DNA of 64,000 bases from Pectobacterium carotovorum (lineage in GTDB: Bacteria > Pseudomonadota > Gammaproteobacteria > Enterobacterales > Enterobacteriaceae): contig NZ_FQWI01000001.1 of assembly GCF_900129615.1 (NCBI RefSeq), positions 124,001-188,000 on the forward strand, in the 5' to 3' direction. The notes under the pieces are model-generated. The model was not told the DNA's origin, ran no database searches, and was given only the letters and a program-made list of their open reading frames with translations. Position numbers and translations under genes: made by a program. Shown here one piece after another: positions 40,851-50,402 of this stretch. The first letter of the stretch is position 1. Every line of letters begins with the position of its first letter.

Positions 40851-42173
40851 GTGCAGCAGATAGTCCGAACTATCGCTCTGGCGTATAACAGCTTACCTCG
40901 GCCCCATCGCGTCATGCTGGGGTCGCTTACCGTTGTAACATTGGCCGTTGCTGTTTGGCGGCCTTTTGTTTATCCCCACGTCGATGATGCCCCCGTCATC
41001 GTGAAAGATATCGACCTGGAAACCAGCCAACTGCGTACGTTGACGCCTGAAGCCAGTGAACCGATAGACCAACCTTCGCCAGATGACGAGATTCCACAAG
41101 ATGAGCTGGATGATAAGGTGGCCGATGAAGGCGGCGTACATGAGTACGTGGTCTCTACGGGCGATACCTTAAGCAGCATTTTGACGCAGTACGGCATTGA
41201 TATTGCGGATGTCACCCAGCTTGCGGAGCAGAATAAAGATTTGCGGAACCTGAAAATTGGTCAGCAAATCTCATGGGCTCTGGCAGAAAACGGCGACCTG
41301 CAAAGTTTGACCTGGCAGATGTCCCGCCGTGAAACACGCATTTATGAGCGTGTTGGTGCCGATTTCAAAGAGCGCATTGAAACGTTGAAAGGCGAGTGGC
41401 GCAACAGCGTCCTGAATGGCCGAGTCAGCGGCAGCTTTGTCAGCAGCGCAAAAAACGCCGGTTTGACCAGCACAGAAGTGCGTGAAGTCATTAAAGCGCT
41501 GCAATGGCAGTTGGATTTCCGTAAATTACGCAAAGACGATACCTTCTCTGTCCTGATGTCCCGCGAAATGCTCGATGGTAAAAGTGAGCAGAGTGAGCTG
41601 GTCGGTGTTCGTCTGAATACGGGTGGCAAAGACTATTACGCTATTCGTGCAGAAGACGGTAAATTCTACGATCGTGAAGGTTCTGGGTTGACGCGCGGCT
41701 TTATGCGTTTCCCAACCATGAAACAATTCCGTATTTCCTCCAACTTCAATCCACGCCGTCTGAATCCTGTGACAGGGCGCGTCGCACCACATAAAGGTGT
41801 CGATTTTGCCATGCCAGTCGGTTCACCGGTTCTGGCCGTCGGTGATGGCGAAGTGGTGATCGCGAAACGCAGCGGTGCAGCGGGGAACTATGTTGCGATC
41901 CGCCATGGTCGCCAGTACACCACGCGCTATATGCATATGCATCGCATCTTGGTTAAACCGGGACAGAAAGTGAAACGTGGCGATCGTATCGGGTTGTCTG
42001 GTAACACTGGACGTTCTACTGGTCCGCATCTGCACTACGAATTCTGGATCAACCAGCAGGCGGTAAACCCGCTAACGGCTAAACTGCCGCGTTCTGAAGG
42101 GCTGGCGGGTAAAGAGCGTCGTGATTATCTGGCGCAGGTTAAGGAAGTGGTACCGCAGCTTAAGTTTGATTAA
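40851..42173 (+). CDS. mepM: Murein DD-endopeptidase MepM
   Basis: Cleaves D-Ala-mDAP crosslinks to let new peptidoglycan be inserted. N-terminal membrane anchor (VMLGSLTVVTLAVAVW, about residues 21-36), a LysM domain (YVVSTGDTLSSILTQYG, about 100-116) and a C-terminal LytM/M23 domain with zinc motifs HKGVDFAM (about 307-314) and GPHLHYEFW. At 440 aa it has the same length as E. coli MepM. The start is GTG 40851, preceded by GAGGA; the first residues MQQIVRTIALAYNSLPRPHR match E. coli. It is 12 bp after znuA. Confidence 0.96.
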   Translation: MQQIVRTIALAYNSLPRPHRVMLGSLTVVTLAVAVWRPFVYPHVDDAPVIVKDIDLETSQLRTLTPEASEPIDQPSPDDEIPQDELDDKVADEGGVHEYVVSTGDTLSSILTQYGIDIADVTQLAEQNKDLRNLKIGQQISWALAENGDLQSLTWQMSRRETRIYERVGADFKERIETLKGEWRNSVLNGRVSGSFVSSAKNAGLTSTEVREVIKALQWQLDFRKLRKDDTFSVLMSREMLDGKSEQSELVGVRLNTGGKDYYAIRAEDGKFYDREGSGLTRGFMRFPTMKQFRISSNFNPRRLNPVTGRVAPHKGVDFAMPVGSPVLAVGDGEVVIAKRSGAAGNYVAIRHGRQYTTRYMHMHRILVKPGQKVKRGDRIGLSGNTGRSTGPHLHYEFWINQQAVNPLTAKLPRSEGLAGKERRDYLAQVKEVVPQLKFD

Positions 42174-42176
42174 TGA

Positions 42177-42299
42177 TATCCGTCATACTTCAAGCTGCTT
42201 GTGCGTTGGCCGCCCTTACTCACCCCAGTCACTTACTTGTGTAAGCTCCTGGGGATTCATGCGGTTGCCGCCTTCATGCAACTTGAATTATTTAGGATA
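42177..42299. repeat. ERIC element 1 (123 bp)
   Basis: Imperfect palindrome with TATCC and GGATA ends. The centre contains CTCACCCCAGTCACTTACTT (reverse complement of the classic ERIC2 primer core) and GTAAGCTCCTGGGGATTCA (ERIC1R core). It lies immediately downstream of mepM. Confidence 0.92.
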
Positions 42300-42316
42300 G
42301 ATATTGATTGCATGTT

Positions 42317-42351
42317 ATGCCGGTGGGGCTTGCTGCCGGCATTTTCATTTA
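42317..42351 (+). terminator. terminator-like hairpin after mepM/ERIC
   Basis: ATGCCGG (42317-42323) pairs with CCGGCAT (42336-42342), followed by TTTTCATTT. Confidence 0.6.
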
Positions 42352-42487
42352 TAGAACATTTGATAGAACACAGGTTCCTGATTTTTTATTATCGAGCAGA
42401 CGTGTTTTTGCGTAATTGCTGTCGGTGTTGCTAAACGCCGAGCGGCAATTATGATTATGTTTATTGATTGATCTGAAGAGTTTAGGC

Positions 42488-43459
42488 ATGGAAAAAGAAA
42501 AAAAATCGAACGCTGAATTTGTTCCCCAGTTTCAACGCGCCTTTTTTCATCCGCGCTATTGGGGCGTTTGGTTAGGTGTTGGTGTGATGGCGCTCGCTGC
42601 CTATGTTCCCGCGCGATTAAGAAATCCAGTGCTGGGTGGGCTAGGGCGTTTTGTTGGGAGAATATCAAAAGGCGCCCGCCGCCGTGCCCGTATTAATCTG
42701 CTGTATTGCATGCCGGAATTAACTGAAGCACAGCGCGAAGCTATCATTGATGACATGTTTGCAACGGCTCCTCAGTCGATGATCATGATGGTGGAAGTGG
42801 GAATTCGTAACCCGAAGAAAATCGAAAAATACGTTCGCTGGCATGGCGAAGACATTCTGGAGCGTATTAAAGAACAAGAGAAGAACGTGATTTTTCTGGT
42901 TCCACACGGCTGGGGGGTTGATATCCCTGCGATGCTGCTGACCTCGCGTGGTCAACGTATGGCGGCCATGTTCCACAACCAGAAGAATGCGTTGGTGGAC
43001 TACTGGTGGAATCGGTTACGTCGTCGTTTTGGTGGCCGCATCCATGCTCGTAACGACGGTATTAAACCGTTTATCAGCTCCGTGCGCTCCGGGTGCTGGG
43101 GTTATTACCTGCCCGATCAGGATCACGGCGCTGAGCACAGCGAATTCGTCGACTTCTTTGCGACCTATAAAGCAACGCTGCCTGCCGTCGGACGGCTGAT
43201 GAAAGTGTGTCGTGCTGATATCGTGCCGCTGTTCCCGGTGTATAACGCCAAAGACGGCTGCCTGGATGTGTTTATCCGTCCGCCGATGGACGATCTAGCG
43301 GATGCGGATGACGTATATATTGCGCGGCGTATGAATGAAGAAGTGGAAATTCTGGTCAAACCGAACCCTGAGCAGTACACCTGGATTCTGAAGCTGTTGA
43401 AAACCCGCAAACCGGGTGAGATTGAACCGTACTGTCGGGACGATTTATACCGCGACTAA
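42488..43459 (+). CDS. lpxM: Lipid A myristoyltransferase LpxM (MsbB)
   Basis: Inner-membrane acyltransferase that adds the last (usually myristoyl) chain to lipid A. The catalytic HX4D motif is HGWGVD within VIFLVPHGWGVDIPAML. FRHPRYWG-type start (AFFHPRYWGVWLG), RRRFGGRIHARNDGIKPF and GYYLPDQDHGAEHSEFVDFFATYKATLPA are near-identical to E. coli. The ATG at 42488 gives 323 aa, equal to E. coli; an upstream ATG at 42464 is in frame but lacks a ribosome site. One hydrophobic N-terminal helix is about residues 25-43. Confidence 0.95.
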   Translation: MEKEKKSNAEFVPQFQRAFFHPRYWGVWLGVGVMALAAYVPARLRNPVLGGLGRFVGRISKGARRRARINLLYCMPELTEAQREAIIDDMFATAPQSMIMMVEVGIRNPKKIEKYVRWHGEDILERIKEQEKNVIFLVPHGWGVDIPAMLLTSRGQRMAAMFHNQKNALVDYWWNRLRRRFGGRIHARNDGIKPFISSVRSGCWGYYLPDQDHGAEHSEFVDFFATYKATLPAVGRLMKVCRADIVPLFPVYNAKDGCLDVFIRPPMDDLADADDVYIARRMNEEVEILVKPNPEQYTWILKLLKTRKPGEIEPYCRDDLYRD

Positions 43460-43501
43460 CTTATACGGTAGATAACAGCGGGCTGATAGGCCGCATAGAT
43501 A

Positions 43502-43533
43502 AAAAAGCCGGACGAGAAATCGTCCGGCTTTTT
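43502..43533. terminator. bidirectional terminator between lpxM and pykA
   Basis: AAAAAGCCGGACGA (43502-43515) pairs perfectly with TCGTCCGGCTTTTT (43520-43533) around GAAA. Confidence 0.93.
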
Positions 43534-43583
43534 GCTGGTATGAACCGTCCACCACCTCAGCAGCAGAGCGGTTATGGTACTGA

Positions 43584-45026
43584 TTATTCCACGCGCAGGA
43601 TGCGGATCGTGTTGGTGGTGCCCACGGTACCCATGATGTCACCTTGTGTGACGATGACCAGATCCCCAGACATCAGGAACCCTTTGTCACGCAGCAGGAT
43701 CACTGCATCATTGGCGGCAGCAACGCCGTCCGTGTAGCTGTCGAAATGCACGGGAGTAACGCCACGATACAGCGCGGTCAGGTTCAGCGTGTGCTCATGA
43801 CGAGACATCGCGAAAATCGGCAGACCAGAACTGATACGGGACATCATCAGGGCGGTACGACCCGATTCCGTCATGGCGATCAGCGCGGTAACCCCTTTCA
43901 GGTGGTTGGCGGCGTACATGGAAGACATCGCGATGGATTCTTCGGTGTTATCAAACTGCACGTCAAGGCGGTGCTTGGAGACGTTGATGCTTGGGATTTT
44001 CTCCGCGCCTAAACACACTTTCGCCATAGCTGCGACGGTTTCAGCCGGATATTGGCCCGCAGCGGTTTCTGCTGACAGCATCACGGCATCGGTACCATCC
44101 AGCACGGCGTTGGCGACGTCCATCACCTCGGCGCGCGTTGGCATCGGGTTGGTGATCATCGATTCCATCATCTGCGTAGCGGTGATGACCGCACGGTTCA
44201 ACTGACGGGCGCGACGAATCAATTTCTTCTGAATACCCACCAGCTCTGGGTCGCCGATTTCAACGCCTAGATCGCCCCTCGCCACCATCACCACGTCGGA
44301 AGCCAGAATAATGTCATCCATTGCGGCATCTGAGCAGACAGCTTCAGCACGTTCAACTTTTGATACGATCTTGGCGTGACAGCCCGCATCACGCGCAAGG
44401 CGGCGTGCGTAGTTGAGGTCTTCACCGGTACGAGGGAAAGAGACGGCCAGATAGTCGACGCCAATTTTTGCGGCGGTAATAATGTCGGCTTTATCTTTTT
44501 CCGTCAGCGCTTCGGCAGACAGACCGCCACCGAGTTTGTTGATGCCTTTGTTGTTAGACAGCGGACCGCCAACGGTGACTTCGGTATACACTTTCAGGCC
44601 TTCAACCTGCAGGACTTTCAACTGCACTCGGCCGTCATCCAGTAACAGGATATCGCCAGGTACCACGTCGCTCGGTAAGCCCTTGTAATCGATCCCGACT
44701 TTTTCTTTATCGCCTTCGCCTTTCGCTAAGTTGGCATCCAGCAAGAATTTGTCGCCGATATTCAGGAAAATTTTACCCTCTTTGAAGGTAGAAACACGAA
44801 TTTTTGGACCCTGTAGATCGCCAAGAATGGCAACGTGGCGGCCTAATTTAGCCGCAATTTCACGAACTTTGTTGGCACGTAATAGATGATCTTCTGCTGT
44901 GCCGTGAGAGAAATTCATTCGTACTACGTTCGCGCCCGCACTGATAATCTTTTCGAGATTATTATCACGGTCGGTAGCGGGCCCCAGGGTGGTGACAATC
45001 TTGGTTCTTCTGAGCCGTCTGGACAT
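43584..45026 (-). CDS. pykA: Pyruvate kinase II PykA
   Basis: Converts phosphoenolpyruvate and ADP to pyruvate and [35 protein letters not shown], the catalytic/metal region [24 protein letters not shown] and [41 protein letters not shown] are pyruvate-kinase signatures. At 480 aa it is identical in length to E. coli PykA, the AMP-activated isozyme, not PykF (470). It is transcribed toward lpxM; hexR is upstream on the same strand with an ERIC element between them. Confidence 0.96.
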   Translation of the reverse strand: MSRRLRRTKIVTTLGPATDRDNNLEKIISAGANVVRMNFSHGTAEDHLLRANKVREIAAKLGRHVAILGDLQGPKIRVSTFKEGKIFLNIGDKFLLDANLAKGEGDKEKVGIDYKGLPSDVVPGDILLLDDGRVQLKVLQVEGLKVYTEVTVGGPLSNNKGINKLGGGLSAEALTEKDKADIITAAKIGVDYLAVSFPRTGEDLNYARRLARDAGCHAKIVSKVERAEAVCSDAAMDDIILASDVVMVARGDLGVEIGDPELVGIQKKLIRRARQLNRAVITATQMMESMITNPMPTRAEVMDVANAVLDGTDAVMLSAETAAGQYPAETVAAMAKVCLGAEKIPSINVSKHRLDVQFDNTEESIAMSSMYAANHLKGVTALIAMTESGRTALMMSRISSGLPIFAMSRHEHTLNLTALYRGVTPVHFDSYTDGVAAANDAVILLRDKGFLMSGDLVIVTQGDIMGTVGTTNTIRILRVE

Positions 45027-45244
45027 GTATAACTCCGTTCACTTGTGAAGCTGTAGTGTTGCGATTAAGCGTCGAATAACGGTGCAAAATGTCACTTTAC
45101 AACAAAACTATTTCACCTGCGTTATCCGAACATCGTGTTGAGTCTGATTATCATACTGTACAGGTAATCCCCGCCATCTTTCTATGTCTGTCGTCTGTGG
45201 CCATATCAAGATGAAACAGGTTGATGATACCGCTCATTTTCCAT

Positions 45245-45367
45245 TACCCGTCATACTTCAAGTTTCATGTGCGTTGACTGCGCTTACTCACCCGAATCAC
45301 TTACTTGAGTAAGTTCATCGGGACTCCCTCGCTTGCCGCCTGCCTGAAACTCGAATTATTTAGGGTA
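45245..45367. repeat. ERIC element 2 (123 bp)
   Basis: TACCC (45245-45249) and GGGTA (45363-45367) bound a palindrome containing CTTACTCACCCGAATCACTT and GAGTAAGTTCATCGGGACTC, diverged from copy 1 but with the same ends and the same 123-bp length. It sits between the hexR 3' end and the pykA promoter, which are divided here by 384 bp with no gene. Confidence 0.9.
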
Positions 45368-45410
45368 CAAAATATAGCTAAAAAACAAAGCATAACGTAA
45401 AACTTATCTA

Positions 45411-46280
45411 TCACCTGAAGGGGTTAATCAATCGCTCGTCTTTATCAAAGCGCGACTCACGCAGGGCCTCTTTGACCCGTTTCAGGTTATCACGAAATTT
45501 TTCCCCGCGGCGTAGCGTGAAGCCCGTCGCCAGAACGTCGATCAACGTCAACTGAGCGATGCGGGACACCATCGGCATATAAACGTCGGTATCTTCAGGC
45601 ACATCAAGCCGCAAGGCCAGCGACGCCTCACGCGCCAGCGGCGTGCCGTCCGAGGTAATGGCGATAACGGTCGCGTCGTTTTCGCGTGCCAACTGCGCCA
45701 TTTCGACCAGACTTTTGGTTCTGCCTGTGTGGGATATCAATACCACGACGTCGCCGTCGCTGGAATTCATACAGCTCATGCGCTGCATGACGATGTCATC
45801 GAAATAGACAACGGGGATATTGAAGCGGAAAAATTTGTTCATCGCATCGTGTGCGACCGCAGCGGAAGCACCCAGACCAAAGAAAGAGATTTTCTTCGCC
45901 TGCGTCAGCAAATCCACGGCGCGGTTAACGGCGGTGACATCCAGACTGGATTTCACCTGCTCCAGGCCAGCCATCGCGGATTCAAAAATCTTACTGGTAT
46001 AGGCGTCAACGCTGTCATCTTCTTCAACGTTACGGTTCACATACGGTGTACCGTTTGCCAGACTTTGCGCCAGATGTAGTTTAAAATCGGGAAAACCTTT
46101 AGTTTCAAGGCGGCGACAGAAACGATTAACCGTTGGTTCGCTGACATCGGCCATTTTGGCTAAGGTTGCGATGCTGGAGTGAATGGCCGTCTGCGGAGTG
46201 CTCAGGATCACTTCAGCAACTTTTCTTTCTGATTTGCTCAAGAGTTCTAAGTGACTCTGGATTTTTTCCAGCATATTCAT
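45411..46280 (-). CDS. hexR: Transcriptional regulator HexR
   Basis: RpiR-family repressor/activator of central carbon genes, released by KDPG (2-keto-3-deoxy-6-phosphogluconate). N-terminal helix-turn-helix (ATLAKMADVSEPTVNRFCRRL, about residues 35-55) and a SIS sugar-phosphate domain (ISFFGLGASAAVAHDAMNKFF, DVVVLISHTGRTKSLVEMA). The ATG at 46280 (MNMLEKIQSH) gives 289 aa, exactly E. coli HexR; a longer frame to 46334 has no support. It is divergent from zwf, whose promoter carries a HexR box. Confidence 0.95.
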   Translation of the reverse strand: MNMLEKIQSHLELLSKSERKVAEVILSTPQTAIHSSIATLAKMADVSEPTVNRFCRRLETKGFPDFKLHLAQSLANGTPYVNRNVEEDDSVDAYTSKIFESAMAGLEQVKSSLDVTAVNRAVDLLTQAKKISFFGLGASAAVAHDAMNKFFRFNIPVVYFDDIVMQRMSCMNSSDGDVVVLISHTGRTKSLVEMAQLARENDATVIAITSDGTPLAREASLALRLDVPEDTDVYMPMVSRIAQLTLIDVLATGFTLRRGEKFRDNLKRVKEALRESRFDKDERLINPFR

Positions 46281-46337
46281 ACGACAAGGGCCATGTAAGT
46301 TTTTTCCAATTTCAACTAAAGGTACAACTGGCATGTA

Positions 46338-46367
46338 TTACGTGAAAAAATGTTACGTGAAAAAATG
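46338..46367. repeat. perfect 15-bp tandem duplication upstream of hexR
   Basis: TTACGTGAAAAAATG occurs twice back to back (46338-46352, 46353-46367), and a third partial copy (CGTGAAAATA) follows. It lies in the hexR leader/promoter region about 60 bp from the ATG. Confidence 0.85.
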
Positions 46368-46640
46368 CACGTCGTGAAAATATACTACGACCCTGTAGTG
46401 GTTGGCAGAGGGCAACAGGCCAAGTTAGGTCCTTTTTTTGCCAGAACATGACATGTGTCTAACTTTCAGAAAAGTAATCGACTGTCAGAAACGACGAAAA
46501 ATTTCGTTTTAGGGCGAATGCATAAGTGACTTCAGCCACTGCACAGACCGATTTATGCATGGTTTTCAGTCAATCCCGACCATTATTTAGCATTTTTATG
46601 ATGGGTTTACTGGCTGTAGTCAAAAAGAGTACATTATCGC

Positions 46641-46655
46641 TGTAATAAAATTACA
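46641..46655. promoter_or_regulatory. HexR operator at the zwf promoter
   Basis: TGTAATAAAATTACA is a near-perfect palindrome matching the known HexR site (TGTAATTAAATTACA) at 14 of 15 positions. It lies 24 bp before the zwf ATG, downstream of a possible -10 TACATT (46630) and -35 TTTACT (46606), where bound HexR would block initiation or elongation. Confidence 0.85.
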
Positions 46656-46679
46656 GCATCCTGCAACGAGGAGATGAAC

Positions 46680-48155
46680 ATGGCGGTAACTTCAACAGCC
46701 CAAGCGTGCGATCTGGTTATTTTCGGTGCTAAGGGCGATCTGGCACGCCGTAAATTGCTGCCTTCCCTTTACCAGTTGGAAAAAGCAGGGCACATCCATG
46801 CGGACACCAGAATTATCGGGGTGGGCCGTGCGGATTGGGATAAAGCGGAGTATACCCGCGTCGTGCGCGAAGCGCTTGACACCTTTATGAAAGAAGCCAT
46901 CGACGATAAGTTGTGGGAAACGCTAAGCAGTCGGCTGGATTTCTGCAATCTTGATGTGGAAGACACCAAAGCCTTCAACAAACTGGGCAAGATGCTTGAC
47001 CAGAAAAACCGTACCACCATCAACTATTTTGCGATGCCGCCGAGTACATTCGGTGCGATCTGCAAAGGATTGGGAACAGCAGGGCTGAATAAAGAGCCCG
47101 CGCGCGTGGTAATGGAAAAACCGCTCGGTACCGATCTGGCGTCTTCTCGCGTCATTAACGATCAGGTCGCGGAATTCTTTAACGAGTGTCAGGTTTACCG
47201 CATCGACCACTATCTGGGTAAAGAGACCGTTCTGAACCTCCTGGCGCTGCGTTTTGCCAACTCGTTGTTCTCCTCAAACTGGGACAACCGGACGATCGAC
47301 CATGTGCAGATCACGGTAGCCGAGGAAGTTGGGATTGAAGGGCGCTGGGGCTATTTCGATAAAGCCGGCCAGATGCGCGATATGATCCAGAACCACCTGT
47401 TACAGATTCTGACGATGATTGCGATGTCGCCGCCGTCTGATTTGACGACTGATCGCATCCGTGATGAAAAAGTGAAAGTGCTGCGTTCACTGCGTCGCAT
47501 CGACCGCTCCAACGTGCATGAAACGACGGTACGCGGCCAATACACGTCTGGTTTTGTTCAGGGACATAAAGTGCCGGGCTATCTGGAAGAAGAGGGCGCG
47601 AACAAAAGCAGCAGCACGGAAACCTTCGTCTCGATTCGCGTTGATATCGATGACTGGCGCTGGTCTGGCGTGCCGTTCTACCTGCGTACCGGTAAACGTC
47701 TGCCTACCAAATGTTCAGAAGTGGTGGTGTACTTTAAGAATCCTGCGCTGAACCTGTTCCGTGATTCTTACCAGCAGCTGCCGCAGAACAAGCTGATTAT
47801 TCGCTTGCAGCCGGATGAGGGTGTGGAAATCCAGATTCTGAATAAAGTGCCAGGGTTAGAACACAAACACCGCCTGCAAACGGTGAAACTGGATCTGAGC
47901 TTCTCGGAAACCTTTAATCAGCAGCATTTAGCGGATGCTTACGAGCGTCTGCTGCTGGAAACCATGCGTGGGATTCAGGCACTGTTTGTCCGTCGTGATG
48001 AAGTTGAAGAAGCCTGGAAGTGGGTGGATTCCATCATGGATGCGTGGGCGATGGACAACGATGCACCGAAGCCGTATCAGGCAGGAAGCTGGGGACCGGT
48101 GGCATCCGTGGCGATGATTACCCGCGATGGCCGTTCCTGGAATGAGTTTGAGTAA
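46680..48155 (+). CDS. zwf: Glucose-6-phosphate 1-dehydrogenase
   Basis: First enzyme of the oxidative pentose-phosphate and Entner-Doudoroff routes, producing NADPH. The NADP fold FGAKGDLARRKLLPSLYQL (about residues 16-34) and active site RIDHYLGKETVLNLL (about residue 176) are present. ACGAGGAG at 46666-46673 is 6 nt from the ATG at 46680, which gives 491 aa as in E. coli; an ATG at 46674 is too close to the ribosome site. In E. coli edd follows; here the next gene is eda. Confidence 0.97.
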   Translation: MAVTSTAQACDLVIFGAKGDLARRKLLPSLYQLEKAGHIHADTRIIGVGRADWDKAEYTRVVREALDTFMKEAIDDKLWETLSSRLDFCNLDVEDTKAFNKLGKMLDQKNRTTINYFAMPPSTFGAICKGLGTAGLNKEPARVVMEKPLGTDLASSRVINDQVAEFFNECQVYRIDHYLGKETVLNLLALRFANSLFSSNWDNRTIDHVQITVAEEVGIEGRWGYFDKAGQMRDMIQNHLLQILTMIAMSPPSDLTTDRIRDEKVKVLRSLRRIDRSNVHETTVRGQYTSGFVQGHKVPGYLEEEGANKSSSTETFVSIRVDIDDWRWSGVPFYLRTGKRLPTKCSEVVVYFKNPALNLFRDSYQQLPQNKLIIRLQPDEGVEIQILNKVPGLEHKHRLQTVKLDLSFSETFNQQHLADAYERLLLETMRGIQALFVRRDEVEEAWKWVDSIMDAWAMDNDAPKPYQAGSWGPVASVAMITRDGRSWNEFE

Positions 48156-48178
48156 TTTTTTGATAATACGTCAGTAAT

Positions 48179-48217
48179 GGGGAGGCTGGCCGAGAACGGT
48201 CGGCCTCCCACAGTTTT
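48179..48217 (+). terminator. terminator after zwf
   Basis: GGGAGGC and GGCCTCCC pair around an inner GGCC/GGTC step and GAGAAC loop, followed by ACAGTTTTT. Confidence 0.7.
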
Positions 48218-48324
48218 TAATGTATGGCTCACGGTGCGGTCGGACATCTGTGGCAACGCAGATCCCTGTGGCAGGGGCGCGCTATATAATTAATGATGCC
48301 CTCGGGCATGACTGGAGATAATTT

Positions 48325-48969
48325 TTGATGAAAAACTGGAAAACGAGCGCGGAACAGATTTTGACAACGGGTCCCGTTGTTCCTGTGATTGTGGTCAACA
48401 AACTGGAACACGCGGTGCCGATGGCAAAAGCGTTAGTCGCGGGCGGCGTTCGCGTTCTGGAACTGACATTGCGTACCGACTGCGCCATCGAAGCGATTCG
48501 CGCGATTGCAAAAGAAGTACCGGAAGCTATCGTGGGTGCTGGTACGGTAACAAACCCTGAGCAACTGGCTGCGGTGGTTGAGGCCGGTGCGCAGTTTGCC
48601 ATCAGCCCAGGCCTGACCGAGCCGCTGCTGAAAGCCGCAACGGAAGGCAACATCCCGTTGATCCCAGGTATCAGCACCGTATCTGAACTGATGCTGGGTA
48701 TGGATTACGGCCTGCGTGAGTTCAAATTCTTCCCAGCGGAAGCTAACGGCGGCGTGAAAGCGCTCCAGGCGATCGCTGGTCCGTTTGCTCAGATCCGTTT
48801 CTGCCCAACCGGTGGCATTACGCCGAATAACTACCGCGACTATCTGGCGCTGAAAAGCGTGCTGTGCGTAGGTGGTTCATGGCTGGTGCCGAACGACGCG
48901 CTGGAAAGCGGTGATTACGCGCGTATTACTGAACTGGCGCGTGAAGCGGTTGCAGGCGCGAAAGCGTAA
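48325..48969 (+). CDS. eda: KDPG/KHG aldolase
   Basis: Splits 2-keto-3-deoxy-6-phosphogluconate to pyruvate and glyceraldehyde-3-phosphate, and also acts on 4-hydroxy-2-oxoglutarate. The Schiff-base lysine is in [13 protein letters not shown] (about residue 133); [15 protein letters not shown] and [13 protein letters not shown] are active-site strands. At 214 aa it compares with 213 in E. coli. It has its own -10-like TATAAT (48285-48290), a small hairpin (ATGCCCTCGGGCAT, 48296-48309) close to the ribosome site, and a terminator. In soft-rot bacteria this enzyme (kdgA) finishes pectin catabolism. Confidence 0.96.
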   Translation: MMKNWKTSAEQILTTGPVVPVIVVNKLEHAVPMAKALVAGGVRVLELTLRTDCAIEAIRAIAKEVPEAIVGAGTVTNPEQLAAVVEAGAQFAISPGLTEPLLKAATEGNIPLIPGISTVSELMLGMDYGLREFKFFPAEANGGVKALQAIAGPFAQIRFCPTGGITPNNYRDYLALKSVLCVGGSWLVPNDALESGDYARITELAREAVAGAKA

Positions 48970-48990
48970 GTTTGCTCGTGATTGAATGAC

Positions 48991-49020
48991 AAAGGCCACT
49001 CACTGCGAGTGGCCTTTTTT
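48991..49020. terminator. terminator between eda and purT
   Basis: AAAGGCCACTC pairs with GAGTGGCCTTT around ACTGC, followed by T6. The A-run on the other side suggests use by convergent purT too. Confidence 0.92.
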
Positions 49021-49023
49021 GTA

Positions 49024-50202
49024 TCAGCCGCTGACTTTTACGCCCGCAGCAACGCGCTTGGCGATTGCTACAGCATCATCCGTGGTTTCCGCACTGGCTA
49101 ATGCGACACCCATACGGCGTTTACCGCTGATGTCCGGTTTACCAAACAGGCGAATTTGCGTATGAGGGAGCAGTGCGCTTTCCAGTCCCTGATAACGCAC
49201 GTTGTTGCTATCCAGTTCCGGTAAAATCACGGCGGAAGCCGATGCGCCATACTGACGAACTGCGCCAATGGGCAGCCCCAGAAAAGCACGAACGTGTAGC
49301 GCAAACTCGGACAAGTCCTGAGAAATCATCGTCACCATGCCGGTATCGTGCGGGCGAGGGGAGACTTCGCTGAAAATAACCTCATCGCCGCAGACGAACA
49401 GCTCAACGCCGAACAGGCCATAGCCGCCGAGCGCTTTCACAACATCGCTGGCCATTTTCTGCGCGCGTTCCTGCGCCAGCGCACTCATCTGCTGTGGCTG
49501 CCAGGATTCACGATAGTCGCCGTCTTCCTGTCTGTGGCCGATTGGCGCACAGAAATGAATGCCGTCAACCGCATGGATGGTCAGTAAGGTGATCTCAAAA
49601 TCAAAATTAACCAGTCCTTCCACGATGACGCGTCCGCCACCTGCACGTCCCCCCTGTTGGGCGTAGCTCCACGCCTGATCTAACTGCTCCGCAGAGCGAA
49701 TCAGGCTTTGCCCTTTGCCAGAAGAACTCATGACAGGTTTAACAATACAAGGATAGCCAATCGCATCTACCGCCTGACGGAAGTTCTCTTCGCTGTCGGC
49801 AAAACGGTAGGTGGAAGTGGGAACGCCGAGTGTCTCGGCAGCCAGACGACGGATGCCTTCACGATTCATTGTCAGGTGCGTCGCTTCAGCACAAGGAACA
49901 ACATGGTGACCCTGCTTTTCCAGCGTCACCAGCATGTCGGTCGCGATGGCTTCAATTTCCGGCACGATGTAATCAGGGCGTTCGGCTTCAACTAACGCTT
50001 TTAATGCATCGCCATCCAACATATTGATGACGTGGCTGCGGTGCGCAACCTGCATGGCGGGAGCATCGGCATAGCGATCGACCGCAATCACTTCGATTCC
50101 CAAGCGCTGACACTCAATCGCCACTTCTTTGCCTAATTCACCGGAGCCAAGCAGCATCACTCGTGTGGCATCCGCACGCAGGGCGGTTCCAATTGTTAAC
50201 AT
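49024..50202 (-). CDS. purT: Formate-dependent GAR transformylase PurT
   Basis: ATP-grasp enzyme making formylglycinamide ribonucleotide from GAR, formate and ATP in purine synthesis. ATP-grasp features are [21 protein letters not shown] (about residues 14-34), [18 protein letters not shown] and [28 protein letters not shown]. Using ATG 50202 (MLTIGTALR) the product is 392 aa, identical to E. coli; the longer frame to 50334 would run through the PurR box and promoter. It is monocistronic. Confidence 0.96.
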   Translation of the reverse strand: MLTIGTALRADATRVMLLGSGELGKEVAIECQRLGIEVIAVDRYADAPAMQVAHRSHVINMLDGDALKALVEAERPDYIVPEIEAIATDMLVTLEKQGHHVVPCAEATHLTMNREGIRRLAAETLGVPTSTYRFADSEENFRQAVDAIGYPCIVKPVMSSSGKGQSLIRSAEQLDQAWSYAQQGGRAGGGRVIVEGLVNFDFEITLLTIHAVDGIHFCAPIGHRQEDGDYRESWQPQQMSALAQERAQKMASDVVKALGGYGLFGVELFVCGDEVIFSEVSPRPHDTGMVTMISQDLSEFALHVRAFLGLPIGAVRQYGASASAVILPELDSNNVRYQGLESALLPHTQIRLFGKPDISGKRRMGVALASAETTDDAVAIAKRVAAGVKVSG

Positions 50203-50245
50203 AACCTTATACCTGATCGGGTTGTGAAAAATGGCCGCAGTATAA

Positions 50246-50261
50246 ACGAAAACGTTTGCGT
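50246..50261. promoter_or_regulatory. PurR box at the purT promoter
   Basis: ACGAAAACGTTTGCGT is the exact reverse complement of the consensus PUR box ACGCAAACGTTTTCGT, 44 bp upstream of purT. PurR with hypoxanthine or guanine would repress purT. Confidence 0.92.
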
Positions 50262-50402
50262 GCGCATTAAAGAGGGCGTGCAGTGGAATGCGATGCGCAA
50301 AAGCGCACCAAGAGACAAGGACGTGGCTTGGCATTGCTGGGCAATCGTGCCACTCTTCTTACAAAGCGAAAATTTTATGTCAAGACAACGAGATCCGACG
50401 CC

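Noticed and set aside
45080..45110. TGTCACTTTACAACA near pykA as a HexR box
   Set aside because: Only the outer bases match the HexR palindrome; the zwf site is far better, so this was not annotated.
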